A stretch of DNA of 64,000 nt from Alteromonas australica (GCF_000730385.1 NZ_CP008849.1:3348001-3412000); one strand, 5' to 3'. Positions 36,928-46,539 are shown, counted from the first letter of the stretch. Program-made: numbers and translations. The notes: a model not told the origin generated them from the letters alone.

Positions 36928-37275
36928 AGTTTTTCCTTTTTCACCTCATCATCTTATTTATTCCCGTTGGCTAATTCATCGCCTCCACGGCCATTCCAAC
37001 GCCTTTCACCTCACAGATTGCAGCAGACGCTTATTGAGATTGTGCGCTTGCCGCCAAACCGAGTGCCAAGGAATTTAAGCAAGACTTTGATGAGTACCGT
37101 GACGACAAACCACCGTCAGTGCTATAGTTTGGCGGTGTCACGTTTGATGACGCCCCTTATGACATCTTATGACACTACCTATTTTCAAAGAAGATTCGAG
37201 TTAGCGAGCGCTTACATACAAAAACCAGGCACCGTATTAATAATTGAAGACTACGCGAACCAACGTGAGGATTTT
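36928..37275. other. Divergent intergenic region upstream of ppk2
   Basis: About 350 nt, GC-richer than other intergenic regions. An open frame runs through it in phase with ppk2 but does not look like that family. It contains a tandem TTATGACA repeat (37158-37175). Confidence 0.5.
37158..37175 (-). promoter_or_regulatory. Tandem TGTCATAA repeat, PhoB-box-like
   Basis: On the minus strand the two copies read TGTCATAAGATGTCATAA. The half-site matches the PhoB box half (TGTCAT), but the period is 10 bp, not the usual 11. It lies 100 nt upstream of ppk2, for which Pho control would make sense. Confidence 0.35.
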
Positions 37276-38097
37276 ATGGAAGAACACGCCAAGTTATCTG
37301 CACCACCTCAGTTAGAGGAAACATTTCCCCCCTCACAATTTGAGCAAAAAGATGACTACAAGCGTGCTCTCAAAGAATGGCAACAAGCCCTTTTTCACGT
37401 TCAGCAAGCCTACTACCACCAAAACAAAAGGGCGCTGATTATTTTTGAAGGCTGGGATGCAGCGGGAAAAGGAGGGGCAATTCGCCGGGTAACGGAGCAG
37501 TTAGATCCTAGAGGGGTGCAAGTCTACCCTATCGCGAAGCCCACTTCCGAGGAAATGAATAAGCATTTTCTCTATCGTTTCTGGATGAAGATCCCCTCAC
37601 CTGGCACATTTGCAATTTTAGATCGCTCCCATTATGGAAGGGTATTGGTTGAACGTATCGATAACCTTGCAACACAAAATGAATGGCAACGTGCTTACCA
37701 CGAAATCAACGAGTTTGAAAAAACGTTAAGCGACGATGCGGTGCGTATAGTGAAAGTATTTATGCATATTTCAAAGGAAGAACAGCGACGTCGTTTTGAG
37801 GAGCGATTAAATAACCCTTATAAGCGCTGGAAGCTGACCAAAGAAGATTTGCATAATAGGGCGAAACGAGAGGAATATATTACCGCCATTAATCAAATGC
37901 TGGCTAAAACGCACACCCGCTTCGCACCATGGAAAGTGATAAATGGGGAGCATAAGTGGCAAGCACGGGTAGATACGTTAAAGTACATCACCTCAAAACT
38001 AAGTGAAGGGGTAGACATAGCACCGCCGCCATTAGATGCGTCTTTAATCAAAATGGCCGCCTCTCAATTAGATATTGATGAAACAGCCATTCGCTAA
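37276..38097 (+). CDS. ppk2: Polyphosphate kinase 2 family protein
   Basis: PPK2-type kinase of 273 residues from the ATG at 37276. The Walker A is GWDAAGKGG and the Walker B/lid region includes LDRSHYGRVLVERI; FLYRFWMKIP and KRWKLTKEDLHNR are also typical. It transfers phosphate between polyphosphate and nucleotides; whether it prefers AMP, ADP or GDP cannot be told from these motifs. I reject the frame start at 36919 because the added 119 residues are not family-like and AGGA lies 6 nt before 37276. It converges with minE with only 6 nt between stops. Confidence 0.88.
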   Translation: MEEHAKLSAPPQLEETFPPSQFEQKDDYKRALKEWQQALFHVQQAYYHQNKRALIIFEGWDAAGKGGAIRRVTEQLDPRGVQVYPIAKPTSEEMNKHFLYRFWMKIPSPGTFAILDRSHYGRVLVERIDNLATQNEWQRAYHEINEFEKTLSDDAVRIVKVFMHISKEEQRRRFEERLNNPYKRWKLTKEDLHNRAKREEYITAINQMLAKTHTRFAPWKVINGEHKWQARVDTLKYITSKLSEGVDIAPPPLDASLIKMAASQLDIDETAIR

Positions 38098-38103
38098 CAG
38101 TGA

Positions 38104-38358
38104 TTAACTGTCAGGCAGCGTCACATTAAGTTCTAACACGCTACAGTCGTCATTGTTATCAAGCTGTACTGAGACCTGGTCGTCAGCAATGGTGACGTAT
38201 TTACGGATAACCTGAATGATTTCCTGTTGCATCATAGGAAGATAGTCTGGTTCCGTTCGCTTTTTACGCTCATGAGCGACAATGATTTGGAGTCGCTCTT
38301 TGGCCACTGCTGCGGTGCTTGGCTTTTGCTTCTTTTTGAGCAAATCGAAAATACCCAT
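38104..38358 (-). CDS. minE: Cell division topological specificity factor MinE
   Basis: Protein of 84 residues with the MinD-stimulating N-terminal segment ([20 protein letters not shown]) and the C-terminal dimerisation domain. It drives MinD release from the membrane and so sets up oscillation. Its ATG overlaps the minD stop (TAATG), which keeps the two proteins in ratio. Confidence 0.97.
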   Translation of the reverse strand: MGIFDLLKKKQKPSTAAVAKERLQIIVAHERKKRTEPDYLPMMQQEIIQVIRKYVTIADDQVSVQLDNNDDCSVLELNVTLPDS

Positions 38359-39167
38359 TACTTCCCTCCTAATAGACGCTTGAAGAATCCTTTTTTCTCA
38401 GCTTCAAGGAAACGATGTTCTACCGTTTCGCCTAATAGACGTTTAACTGCATCTGCATAGGCTTGACCAGCATTGGCTTCTTCATCAAGAATAACAGGTT
38501 GCCCTTGGTTCGAGGCTTTTAACACAGACTCGGATTCAGGGATAACCCCAAGTAAAGGTATCGCCAATATTTCCTCAACATCAGCCACACTTAGCATCTC
38601 TGCGCTTTCAACCCGAGTAGGATTATAACGGGTTAATAATAGATGCTCTTTCACCGCTTTGCCTTGTTCAGCGCGCATAGACTTGCTTTGCAAAATACCT
38701 AAAATACGATCTGAGTCCCTCACTGAGGAAACTTCTGGGTTAGTCACAACAATGGCTTCATCAGCAAAATAAAGTGCCATTTGTGCGCCCTGCTCGATAC
38801 CTGCTGGGGAATCACAAATAATAAAATCGAAGTCTTCTTTTAGTTCGTCAAGCACCGCTTGAACACCATCGATGGTAAGCGCGTCTTTATCACGGGTTTG
38901 TGAAGCGGGTAAAATAAAGAGGTTGTCGGTTCGCTTATCTTTTATTAATGCTTGTTTTAGCGAAGCTTCTTTATTAATCACATTCACGAAGTCGTACACT
39001 ACGCGACGTTCGCAGCCCATGATAAGATCTAGGTTTCTTAGACCAACATCAAAATCAATGACAACCGTTTTATGACCGCTAAGTGCAAGCCCAGTACTGA
39101 TTGCTGCACTTGATGTGGTTTTACCCACACCTCCCTTTCCTGATGTCACTACAATTATTTTAGCCAT
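38358..39167 (-). CDS. minD: Septum site-determining ATPase MinD
   Basis: ParA/MinD ATPase of 269 residues. The deviant Walker A is GKGGVGKTT (10-18), and the C-terminal amphipathic helix ([17 protein letters not shown]) binds the membrane. With ATP it recruits MinC to block division near poles. Preceded by minC with a 29-nt gap and followed by overlapping minE. Confidence 0.98.
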   Translation of the reverse strand: MAKIIVVTSGKGGVGKTTSSAAISTGLALSGHKTVVIDFDVGLRNLDLIMGCERRVVYDFVNVINKEASLKQALIKDKRTDNLFILPASQTRDKDALTIDGVQAVLDELKEDFDFIICDSPAGIEQGAQMALYFADEAIVVTNPEVSSVRDSDRILGILQSKSMRAEQGKAVKEHLLLTRYNPTRVESAEMLSVADVEEILAIPLLGVIPESESVLKASNQGQPVILDEEANAGQAYADAVKRLLGETVEHRFLEAEKKGFFKRLLGGK

Positions 39168-39196
39168 TATTTATTCCTCGACGGCATCTTGTTGTC

Positions 39197-39940
39197 TCAA
39201 GCAATAGGCTCGATATGTAAGGATTCGTCTTCTAAGTAGATTTGAGCGGGTTGCTTCCAGCACGATGTTTTGACTTTGTCGTGCATAATAAATTGCCCCG
39301 CAATTGATATGAGTTCTGCATCTAACGACTGGCAGAATACCCGCGCTTGAGTATTCCCTTTCACCCCAGCTAGGGCTCTCCCTCTTAGCGTACCGTACAC
39401 ATGAATATTACCATCGGCTAAGACTTCTGCGCCTTCGCTAACCGCCGCGGTAATCACGAGATCACTGCCTTCCGCGTAAACTTGCTGGCCTGAACGCACA
39501 GGTCGATTAACCACTTTCGCGGGCTTAATAACTGGCACTGGTGCGATTTCTGGAGGCGAGGCAGGCTTGGGCGCTTCGTGGTTGGCGCCATCGGAGGCCG
39601 TTTTTGTGCTTGATGGTTTGAGCGTGCTTTCCGTAAACTTACTTTGGCTAACATCAGCCAAACCAAGGTCGTTAATCACCGACTTCAAATTCAGTGTGTT
39701 GCCACGCACTGCCATGGGCTGAAGCTCAAATTTACGGCATAGCGCCACCAGCAATTCTAGTTCGGTGGCAGACAAGGACGTATTTAGATGAAGAATAAGG
39801 GATGAACGAGTAAAAAATTGCGGCGCGCTCGCCACTTTTTGGGCAAGTTGCGATTCAAACCTGTCGGGGTCAAATTCGATAACCTCTAACACTATGCTAG
39901 TAAGCGTAGTGCCTTTCATTCGAAAGCACGTATCTGTCAT
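39197..39940 (-). CDS. minC: Septum site-determining protein MinC
   Basis: FtsZ-polymerisation inhibitor of 247 residues. The N-terminal domain (about 10-110) blocks FtsZ; a proline-rich linker (about 125-150) leads to the C-terminal beta-helix (about 155-240; VRSGQQVYAEGSDLVI, HVYGTLRGRALAGV) that binds MinD. The ATG at 39940 has AGGA 7 nt upstream. First gene of minCDE. Confidence 0.96.
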   Translation of the reverse strand: MTDTCFRMKGTTLTSIVLEVIEFDPDRFESQLAQKVASAPQFFTRSSLILHLNTSLSATELELLVALCRKFELQPMAVRGNTLNLKSVINDLGLADVSQSKFTESTLKPSSTKTASDGANHEAPKPASPPEIAPVPVIKPAKVVNRPVRSGQQVYAEGSDLVITAAVSEGAEVLADGNIHVYGTLRGRALAGVKGNTQARVFCQSLDAELISIAGQFIMHDKVKTSCWKQPAQIYLEDESLHIEPIA

Positions 39941-40171
39941 TAACTATTCCTGAGTAATTTTTTGCGCACGCACCCATTTAAAGGGCTTTGGCGAGTATGC
40001 ACTCTACCAAATTCCTCTTCAACGGCAATAGCCAAGTGCGTATCACCTCACTAAGCGCTCAATTAATAGGCAGTTAAATTTTAAACCCGTAATAAATAGC
40101 GAAAGCTAAGCAAGTTACACTAAATTCTGCGTACGCCAGCAACAGGTTTTGCTGCGACACACAAACCACAT

Positions 40172-41548
40172 TTACTCGCTATTATCAGTTAGTTTTACTG
40201 GGTCTAACAGGGTAATGAGTTCTTCTTTTGGTATATCGGTCATTTCCAATGCCACATCTAGCACAGGACGCTTTTGTTTGTAAGCCGCCTTAGCAATTTC
40301 TGCCGCTTTGCTATAACCAATGATAGGATTAAGTGCGGTGACGAGTATGGGGTTTTTCTCAAGCGCCTGATCTAAATTTTCCTGATTCACACTAAAGCCT
40401 TTAATGGCTTTTTCCCCCAGTTGGGTGGCACTTGTAGTCATTAAATGAATGCTCGACAACAAATTGCTCGCAATCATAGGTAACATAACGTTTAACTCAA
40501 AATTACCCGACTGCCCACCAACTGAAATAGCGGAATCGTTACCCATCACCTGTGCGCTAGCCATCGCTACCGCTTCCGGAATAACGGGGTTTATCTTACC
40601 TGGCATAATGGACGATCCCGGTTGCAATGCAGGCAACGCTATTTCGCCTAACCCCGCTAAAGGACCGGAATTCATCCAGCGTAAATCGTTGGCAATTTTC
40701 ATCAACGAAACGGCGGTAGATTTTACGCATCCCGACAAGGTAACAGCGTTGTCTTGCGCACTAATGAGGGAAAACACATTTTCTGCTTGTTTAAACGCAA
40801 TCCCGGTCATATCAGACAGTTCCCGTGCCACTTCTTGGCCAAAATCTGGATGGGCATTAACACCTGTGCCCACCGCTGTTCCGCCTTGCGCCAATTGTTG
40901 AATTGAAGGGAGCACTGCATTGAGTGTTTGAATTTGCTGGCTGATTTGTGAGGACCAAGCCCGAAGACTTTGATCCATCCTCACTGGCATGGCGTCCATC
41001 AGATGGGTACGCCCTGTTTTACAAAAACAAGCAACTTCGTCGGCTTTTCCTTCAATGATACTCACCAACGCTTTAAGAGCAGGTAACAACCGTTGGCTGA
41101 CTTCTAAAGCAGCACTGATATGTATTGTGGTGGGGATAACATCATTAGAACTTTGCCCACAGTTAACGTGATCGTTGGGGTGAATATCTTGCTGACTATC
41201 TCGCCGGGCAATATGGGCAATGACTTCGTTAGCATTCATGTTGGTACTGGTGCCTGACCCTGTTTGAAACACATCCACAGGAAAATGCTTCAAAATATCG
41301 TCTGCTAACAAGGTATCACACGCCTTAATAATGGCAGTCGCCTTACTTTCATCTAACGTGGCTAAGTTTAAATTGGCCTGTGCGGCGGCTTTTTTCTGTA
41401 GTATTAAAGCCTGAAGAAATGCCAGCGGCATGCGCTGCCCGCTAATAGGAAAGTTTTGAATGGCTCGTTGGGTTTGTGCGCCATAGAGTGCATCTTTAGG
41501 GACGTCTAGTTCGCCCATACTGTCTCGCTCAGTTCGCGTTGCTTTCAT
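40172..41548 (-). CDS. fumC: Fumarate hydratase class II
   Basis: Fumarase/aspartase superfamily enzyme of 458 residues. The signature GSSIMPGKINPV and TGSGTSTNMNANEV, CGQSSNDVIPT and TGRTHLMDA fit class II (iron-free) fumarase rather than aspartase. It interconverts fumarate and malate in the TCA cycle. It appears monocistronic and converges with nothing; minC lies 230 nt downstream on the same strand. Confidence 0.93.
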   Translation of the reverse strand: MKATRTERDSMGELDVPKDALYGAQTQRAIQNFPISGQRMPLAFLQALILQKKAAAQANLNLATLDESKATAIIKACDTLLADDILKHFPVDVFQTGSGTSTNMNANEVIAHIARRDSQQDIHPNDHVNCGQSSNDVIPTTIHISAALEVSQRLLPALKALVSIIEGKADEVACFCKTGRTHLMDAMPVRMDQSLRAWSSQISQQIQTLNAVLPSIQQLAQGGTAVGTGVNAHPDFGQEVARELSDMTGIAFKQAENVFSLISAQDNAVTLSGCVKSTAVSLMKIANDLRWMNSGPLAGLGEIALPALQPGSSIMPGKINPVIPEAVAMASAQVMGNDSAISVGGQSGNFELNVMLPMIASNLLSSIHLMTTSATQLGEKAIKGFSVNQENLDQALEKNPILVTALNPIIGYSKAAEIAKAAYKQKRPVLDVALEMTDIPKEELITLLDPVKLTDNSE

Positions 41549-41885
41549 GGTTTATTTCCCTAACCGTTAACCTATAAGAAGTGTTGTTAGCCTTTCTATT
41601 AAAAGACTCACTAGCTTGTGAGTTTGTACTACGGAATATCACGCCTTGATCAATCCTTAAACCGCAGCGGCAAACGTAAACCACTATGGCGCCTCCCCCT
41701 ATTCACGCCCACCCCATATCCAAAAGCCGGTGGACAGCATCTAGTATCAAACGACACAAGCTTAATGATAATCATTAGCATTAACAATGATCTCATAGTA
41801 TGCTTGTTTCGTAACGTTAAACAAACCAAGTTCTCAATGCGATATTTCTTCGTTTGTAAAACCACCCATTTAAGGATTTTCGACC
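41549..41885. other. Divergent intergenic region fumC / azurin
   Basis: About 340 nt holding the fumC promoter region and the Fur box (41761-41779) upstream of azurin. A 98-codon plus-strand frame crosses it but has no family-like features and runs into the azurin start; I do not treat it as a gene. Confidence 0.6.
41761..41779. promoter_or_regulatory. Fur box upstream of azurin
   Basis: The 19-bp CTTAATGATAATCATTAGC matches the Fur consensus GATAATGATAATCATTATC at 16 of 19 positions, with a perfect ATGATAATCAT core. It is 106 nt before the azurin start. Iron (or manganese through a Fur homologue) control is inferred. Confidence 0.75.
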
Positions 41886-42335
41886 ATGTTAAAACGTTTG
41901 TTATTTTGCGCTAGCACCTTACTCGTTTCACAATTTAGTCTGGCTGATGAGTGTTCAACCACTATCGAAAGTAATGATGCTATGCAGTACAACAAAAGTG
42001 AACTTGTTATTCCTGCCACCTGTGAAGACTTTACTGTCACCCTGAAACACACGGGAAACCTCCCTAAGCAGGCAATGGGCCATAACTGGGTAATGACCAA
42101 AGAGGCTGATGCACAGCCGGTGGCCACTGCAGGAATTAGCGCAGGAATGGAAAACAATTATGTTAAGCCTGACGATGAACGTGTTATTGCCGCCACTGAT
42201 ATTATTGGCGGCGGTGAATCAACCTCTACCACCTTTTCAGTGAAGGGGCTAAACAAATCTGACGCCTATCTTTTCTTCTGCTCTTTCCCAGGCCACATTG
42301 GCATTATGAAGGGCACAGTGACCTTTGAAAGTTAG
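41886..42335 (+). CDS. azu: Azurin (periplasmic type I copper protein)
   Basis: Blue copper protein precursor of 149 residues. The signal peptide ends near SLADEC. Copper ligands are visible: His in GHNWVM, and Cys, His, Met in the C-terminal FFCSFPGHIGIM. The disulfide Cys pair typical of azurins is present (ECSTT and ATCEDF). It carries electrons in the periplasm. A Fur box lies upstream, and a strong terminator separates it from the transporter gene. Confidence 0.95.
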   Translation: MLKRLLFCASTLLVSQFSLADECSTTIESNDAMQYNKSELVIPATCEDFTVTLKHTGNLPKQAMGHNWVMTKEADAQPVATAGISAGMENNYVKPDDERVIAATDIIGGGESTSTTFSVKGLNKSDAYLFFCSFPGHIGIMKGTVTFES

Positions 42336-42346
42336 TGTTTTTTATT

Positions 42347-42372
42347 GAGAAACGGCTAGCCGTTTCTCTTTT
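42347..42372 (+). terminator. Terminator after azurin
   Basis: A perfect palindrome with arms GAGAAACGGCT (42347-42357) and AGCCGTTTCTC (42358-42368) followed by TTTT. Read-through would be needed for azurin and the downstream transporter to share a transcript. Confidence 0.8.
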
Positions 42373-42390
42373 CCTCAAAAAGGCAATCCA

Positions 42391-43596
42391 GTGACATCAA
42401 TGACCACGACCTCACGCACCCTGCTGTCAGTGATTAATCAGCACCCTTATTTGATAAACAAGCGGGTGATACTGCCCGTCATCTTGTCGGTATTACTGGG
42501 GTTAAGCGTGACTCGTGAAGTCACAATCGCGGTACTGTCAGACGCCTACTTTCAGGTTGCCGCATTCGTCTATGCTTCGTTAGCGCTTTACTACCTTGCT
42601 ACGTTAAGAATATCGGCAGAAGCGATAAGCCGATTTATGAACCAACATCCAGTTTATGAAGTTGGGCTGGCTGCATGCCTTGGTGCCCTGCCCGGCTGCG
42701 GCGGTGCCATTATCGTCGTCACTCAATACACCAAGGGAGTCACTAGCTTTGGGGCGGTGGTGGCAGTATTAACAAGCACCATGGGGGACGCTGCATTTCT
42801 GCTTTTAGCGCAATCCCCCATTGACGGCTTAACCGTTATGGCAGTTGGCGTTGTGGTAGGAAGTCTTACGGGTTTAGTGGTCAACAAATTTCATAACTAC
42901 AAACCCTCTGACACCCTAAAGGATACAGTTGTCTCCGAGACATCTCTATCAACTGAAAGTGAGGCGAACCTCAGCCTTGGTGATAACGTTAAGCGAGCAT
43001 CGATTAAGTTTTGGATGGCGGTAGCCATACCTTCTTTAGCCATCGCCTTAGGCATTGCCCTTCAACTTCCCGTTCATCAATACCTCGGAATATCAGCAAA
43101 ATCCCTTGGATATATAGGCGCAACACTCTGTTTTATTGGCATTTCACTCTGGGCATTTAGCGGCTCATCTACCGGTTACGCTTCCATCACAAAAGAGGAG
43201 GCTATTTCGCCCCCGGTAAGCTGGCAAGAAAAGTCAGCCCTTGATACCCAATTTGTGTTGGCTTGGGTAGTGGTTGCCTTTTTGCTTTTTGAACTGTCCA
43301 TATTGTGGTTTGCTATCGATATTACCCAACTATTTCAAGGAATGGGCTTAGGCTTAGTGGCATTGGCCATTGTGATTGGTTTTCTTCCTGGTTGCGGGCC
43401 ACAAATTCTCGTGACCACGTTATACCTCAATGGCGCCATTCCCTTTTCAGCCCAATTAGGCAATGCTATCAGTAACGATGGTGATGCGTTATTTCCTGCC
43501 ATAGCGTTATCACCTAAGGCTGCCATGTTAGCAACGTTTTACTCGGCACTGCCCGCGTTTATTGTGGGTTATGGCTATTACTTTTTGTTCGAGTAG
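42391..43596 (+). CDS. Putative manganese transporter (ArsP_2-like permease)
   Basis: Inner-membrane protein of 401 residues with about 10-11 membrane helices. The two halves each carry a matching block: LPGCGGAIIVVTQYTKG with GDAAFLLLAQSP, and LPGCGPQILVTTLYLNG with GDALFPAIALSP. This internal duplication and the PGCG motifs fit the family named putative manganese transporter (ArsP_2), related to permeases of the ArsP type. The frame opens with GTG at 42391; ATG at 42400 is an alternative. It lies downstream of a Fur box and azurin. Direction of transport and the actual metal are unproven. Confidence 0.75.
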   Translation: MTSMTTTSRTLLSVINQHPYLINKRVILPVILSVLLGLSVTREVTIAVLSDAYFQVAAFVYASLALYYLATLRISAEAISRFMNQHPVYEVGLAACLGALPGCGGAIIVVTQYTKGVTSFGAVVAVLTSTMGDAAFLLLAQSPIDGLTVMAVGVVVGSLTGLVVNKFHNYKPSDTLKDTVVSETSLSTESEANLSLGDNVKRASIKFWMAVAIPSLAIALGIALQLPVHQYLGISAKSLGYIGATLCFIGISLWAFSGSSTGYASITKEEAISPPVSWQEKSALDTQFVLAWVVVAFLLFELSILWFAIDITQLFQGMGLGLVALAIVIGFLPGCGPQILVTTLYLNGAIPFSAQLGNAISNDGDALFPAIALSPKAAMLATFYSALPAFIVGYGYYFLFE

Positions 43597-44322
43597 CTAC
43601 TCTTCTTCCTGATTATTTAAGCCATTTTGCTGCGCCTCTTGCCACGGCACGCTTAGCGTATACTTCCCCTTTCGGGTTTTATACTGGTACACGGTTGTGG
43701 TTAGCACAATATCGCGGGGTTGCACGTTTTCTGGTAGTTGAATCACTTCATTCACCGCTTGAAAGTACTTAAATCGATAGGCAACCTTGCTTGGCATACT
43801 GCCTGTATTTGAGGAATTCAACGTCACTTCTTTACCTTCGCGGTCCCCTACAATTGCAATCGACAAATCGCCTCGAAGCACTCTTTTGGTTTTACTCTGT
43901 TGTAATAACACCATGCGAAGCTGATATTGACCCGCCACGTCGGTGGGGTGAATTTGTACCCCTTCCACTGAAAAACCGCCTTGTTCATTCTCTGGTGACA
44001 TTACCCTTTCATAAAAAGCAATCTTTTCAATCAGTGCTACCTGCGAATTACGCTCTTTAGTTAGCGCAGCAAGAATGTTTTGCTTTTCTTCGCCTTCCAA
44101 GGCCAAGGCGATTTCTAACTGATTAACTTTCGTGGTGAGTTGGTTATTTTCCTCTAACAACAAGGCAATGGTATCTGCTTGTGCGAGAACTTTCTGACTA
44201 TCTCCGGCATCGAGTTTTCTGGCAATCTTGTACCCTAGCGCAATCATTAGCAGCATAAGCAGCGCCATTAAAAGCGACCATTTGTGGTTGCCCAATCTTT
44301 GTTTTAATTCGTCTGTTGTCAT
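43597..44322 (-). CDS. Membrane-anchored coiled-coil protein (DUF6776-like)
   Basis: Protein of 241 residues. One N-terminal membrane helix (about 16-34) is followed by a coiled coil (about 45-105) and a periplasmic beta-rich domain (about 115-225) with RVLRGDLSIAIVGD and KGKYTLSVPW. The layout matches the DUF6776 family. No activity is known. Its stop abuts the transporter stop with no gap, so the two transcripts must overlap. Confidence 0.75.
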   Translation of the reverse strand: MTTDELKQRLGNHKWSLLMALLMLLMIALGYKIARKLDAGDSQKVLAQADTIALLLEENNQLTTKVNQLEIALALEGEEKQNILAALTKERNSQVALIEKIAFYERVMSPENEQGGFSVEGVQIHPTDVAGQYQLRMVLLQQSKTKRVLRGDLSIAIVGDREGKEVTLNSSNTGSMPSKVAYRFKYFQAVNEVIQLPENVQPRDIVLTTTVYQYKTRKGKYTLSVPWQEAQQNGLNNQEEE

Positions 44323-44430
44323 GGTTATTTTTTGTTAATACTTAACTTGCGGGTGGATGCTGTAGTTAACATTATGAATTGCAAGTGTTTGTGGTAAGCT
44401 AATTATATCTCGACATTACATTAACATATC

Positions 44431-46107
44431 ATGCGCCTGCAGGCTTTACGACAAGAAGTCGCTCACCCAAGAACGTCTGTCCAACTTTGCTTACTCGGTA
44501 TCGTCGGAGGCGTGTGCGCGGCTTCACTGATCATTCTATTTCGATTGTGTGTGGAATGGCTGCAATCCACGGGGCTTACCACCTTACAAGGCTGGTTTAA
44601 TAGTGACTGGCCAGCGTACTTACTTCTTCCCTTAGTCAGTGTGGGACTTATCTTGCTAATAGCCTATATTACTGGCTTTAAGCATTATCGAATGGGCATC
44701 CCTTTCGTCATCCACCGGGTGAAGTATTACTACGGCCATATTCCATTTAGAACCACAATTAACCAATTTTTCGGTGGTATGTTGGCGCTGGCTGGCGGTT
44801 TTGTTGTCGGCCGAGAGGGGCCCTCTGTTCACCTTGGCGCATCAGGCAGTAGCTTTCTCGGGCAATGGCTTCGCTTACCCTACAACAGCATTCGCATTTT
44901 AGCCGGTTGCGGCATTGCAGCGGGCATTTCAGCGTCGTTTAATACACCTTTCGCCGCCGTTATCTTTGTGATGGAAGTTGTTCTTCGGGAATATAAAATC
45001 CATATATTTGTTCCTGTGATGCTTGCCGCTGCCTGTGGCTCTGTACTTACTCGTATCGTCTTTGGCGAATTCAACGAACTGTCATTTTTGTCGTTTAATG
45101 CATTTAGCCAATGGATGTACCTTTACTTAGTGCTCCTTGGTGTTTTGCTAGGCATGTTAGCCACCTTGTTTAACCATCAACTCATGCGCGTAATGACATT
45201 TTTCAGACCCGTCTCTATGGTCTGGCGATTAGTGCTGGCCGCTTTGATAACGGGTACCGTTGGAACCTTGTTACCTGAGGCATTGGGCGCCAATTTTGTA
45301 GACGTCGAAAAGCTTTTCGACCGCGACCCAGGCACCTTATTATTGTGCGCGATTCTTGTGAGTAAAGTGATTCTCGCGGTATGTGCCATTGGCCTTGGTG
45401 TACCCGGCGGCATTATTGGCCCTGTTATGGTCATTGGCATGCTCGCTGGCGCAGTGCTTCTATTGCCTTTATCTTATTTTATCAACGTGCCCGAATTCAC
45501 CAGCAGTTTCGCCCTTTTGGGCATAGCGGGCATGCTCACCGCGGTACTGCATGCTCCCTTAGCTGCCTTATCCGCGGTAATGGAACTGTCGTACAGCCCG
45601 CAAATTATATTACCAGCAATGCTGGTTATTGTGCCTGCGTACGTCACCGCAACACAATTTTTTGGCAATCGCTCTATCTTCATCCGTCAGCTTGATTACC
45701 AAAACTTACCCTATGCGATTTCATCCATTCGCGAGGCGTTGGAAAAAACTGGGGTGCTAGCGGCAATGAGCACTGACTATAAGCTGTTTGTTGACGCTCC
45801 TGAACAAGCGCTTGAAGAGTATTTGTCGAACAACCCGACAAACGTTGTGATTCAGCAATCAAAATTTGAAATAGATGTGCAGTATAAACTGGTCCAATAC
45901 AATGTCAGCTTAGAGCATGATGCAAATGCGTTAAGCTATCACCAAATGGAAGGGTTAAACGCGCAAAGTACGCTTCATGAAGTGTATGAGCAATTGAAAA
46001 ATACCCGTTCTGGCGCTGTTTATATTTACGACCAAGAGTTCAATGATATTATTGGCGTTATTACGTGGAATATCTTACAAAGCTTTTTACAGAAGGCACA
46101 GTACTAG
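44431..46107 (+). CDS. clcA: ClC-family chloride channel/transporter
   Basis: Integral membrane protein of 558 residues with the three ClC selectivity segments: the region around MGIPF, GREGPSVHLG with the gating Glu, and GVPGGIIGPVMVIGM. The C-terminal part (about 430-558) is cytoplasmic and CBS-like in length. ClC proteins are H+/Cl- antiporters or channels; the gating Glu is kept, so either is possible. hemJ begins 3 nt after its stop, implying one operon. Confidence 0.9.
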   Translation: MRLQALRQEVAHPRTSVQLCLLGIVGGVCAASLIILFRLCVEWLQSTGLTTLQGWFNSDWPAYLLLPLVSVGLILLIAYITGFKHYRMGIPFVIHRVKYYYGHIPFRTTINQFFGGMLALAGGFVVGREGPSVHLGASGSSFLGQWLRLPYNSIRILAGCGIAAGISASFNTPFAAVIFVMEVVLREYKIHIFVPVMLAAACGSVLTRIVFGEFNELSFLSFNAFSQWMYLYLVLLGVLLGMLATLFNHQLMRVMTFFRPVSMVWRLVLAALITGTVGTLLPEALGANFVDVEKLFDRDPGTLLLCAILVSKVILAVCAIGLGVPGGIIGPVMVIGMLAGAVLLLPLSYFINVPEFTSSFALLGIAGMLTAVLHAPLAALSAVMELSYSPQIILPAMLVIVPAYVTATQFFGNRSIFIRQLDYQNLPYAISSIREALEKTGVLAAMSTDYKLFVDAPEQALEEYLSNNPTNVVIQQSKFEIDVQYKLVQYNVSLEHDANALSYHQMEGLNAQSTLHEVYEQLKNTRSGAVYIYDQEFNDIIGVITWNILQSFLQKAQY

Positions 46108-46110
46108 TTT

Positions 46111-46539
46111 ATGTATATTTTATGGTTTAAAGCACTTCACATCTTTTTTATGCTTGCTTGGATGGCTGGGCTGTTTTACTTACCGCGCCTGTTTGTTTAC
46201 CACGCCAATGCAAAGTCGCAGGTGGTAAAAGACGAATTTAAGGTCATGGAAAGACGGCTATGGTATTTCGTGACACCCTTTGCGGTTCTGACCCTCGTCT
46301 TCGGCGTGGCACTTATTGTCAGTTACGGCGCCACGTGGTTTAAAATGTCTGGGTGGTTGCACATTAAACTGCTTTTTTTAGTTGCAATTTACAGCTATCA
46401 CTTCTATCTATTTAAACTGATGAAACAGTTTGCACGTGATGAAAACAGGCATAGTGCTAAGTTTTATCGCATACTCAACGAAGCCCCCGTTTTACTCATT
46501 CTGGGTATTGTGTGTCTTGCGGTAGTTAAACCATTATAA
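46111..46539 (+). CDS. hemJ: Protoporphyrinogen IX oxidase HemJ
   Basis: Small membrane protein of 142 residues with four hydrophobic helices. HemJ features are the conserved His in FKALHIFFMLAWMAG, the YLPRLFVYH block and the Lys in LHIKLL. It oxidises protoporphyrinogen IX to protoporphyrin IX in heme synthesis. It is translationally adjacent to the ClC gene (3-nt gap). Confidence 0.9.
   Translation: MYILWFKALHIFFMLAWMAGLFYLPRLFVYHANAKSQVVKDEFKVMERRLWYFVTPFAVLTLVFGVALIVSYGATWFKMSGWLHIKLLFLVAIYSYHFYLFKLMKQFARDENRHSAKFYRILNEAPVLLILGIVCLAVVKPL

Noticed and set aside
36919..37275. N-terminal extension of ppk2
   Set aside because: The frame is open, but the extra 119 residues do not look like PPK2 and a ribosome site supports the ATG at 37276.
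41618..41914. 98-codon ORF across the azurin promoter
   Set aside because: It covers the Fur box and overlaps the azurin start in another frame; no domain or ribosome site is seen.
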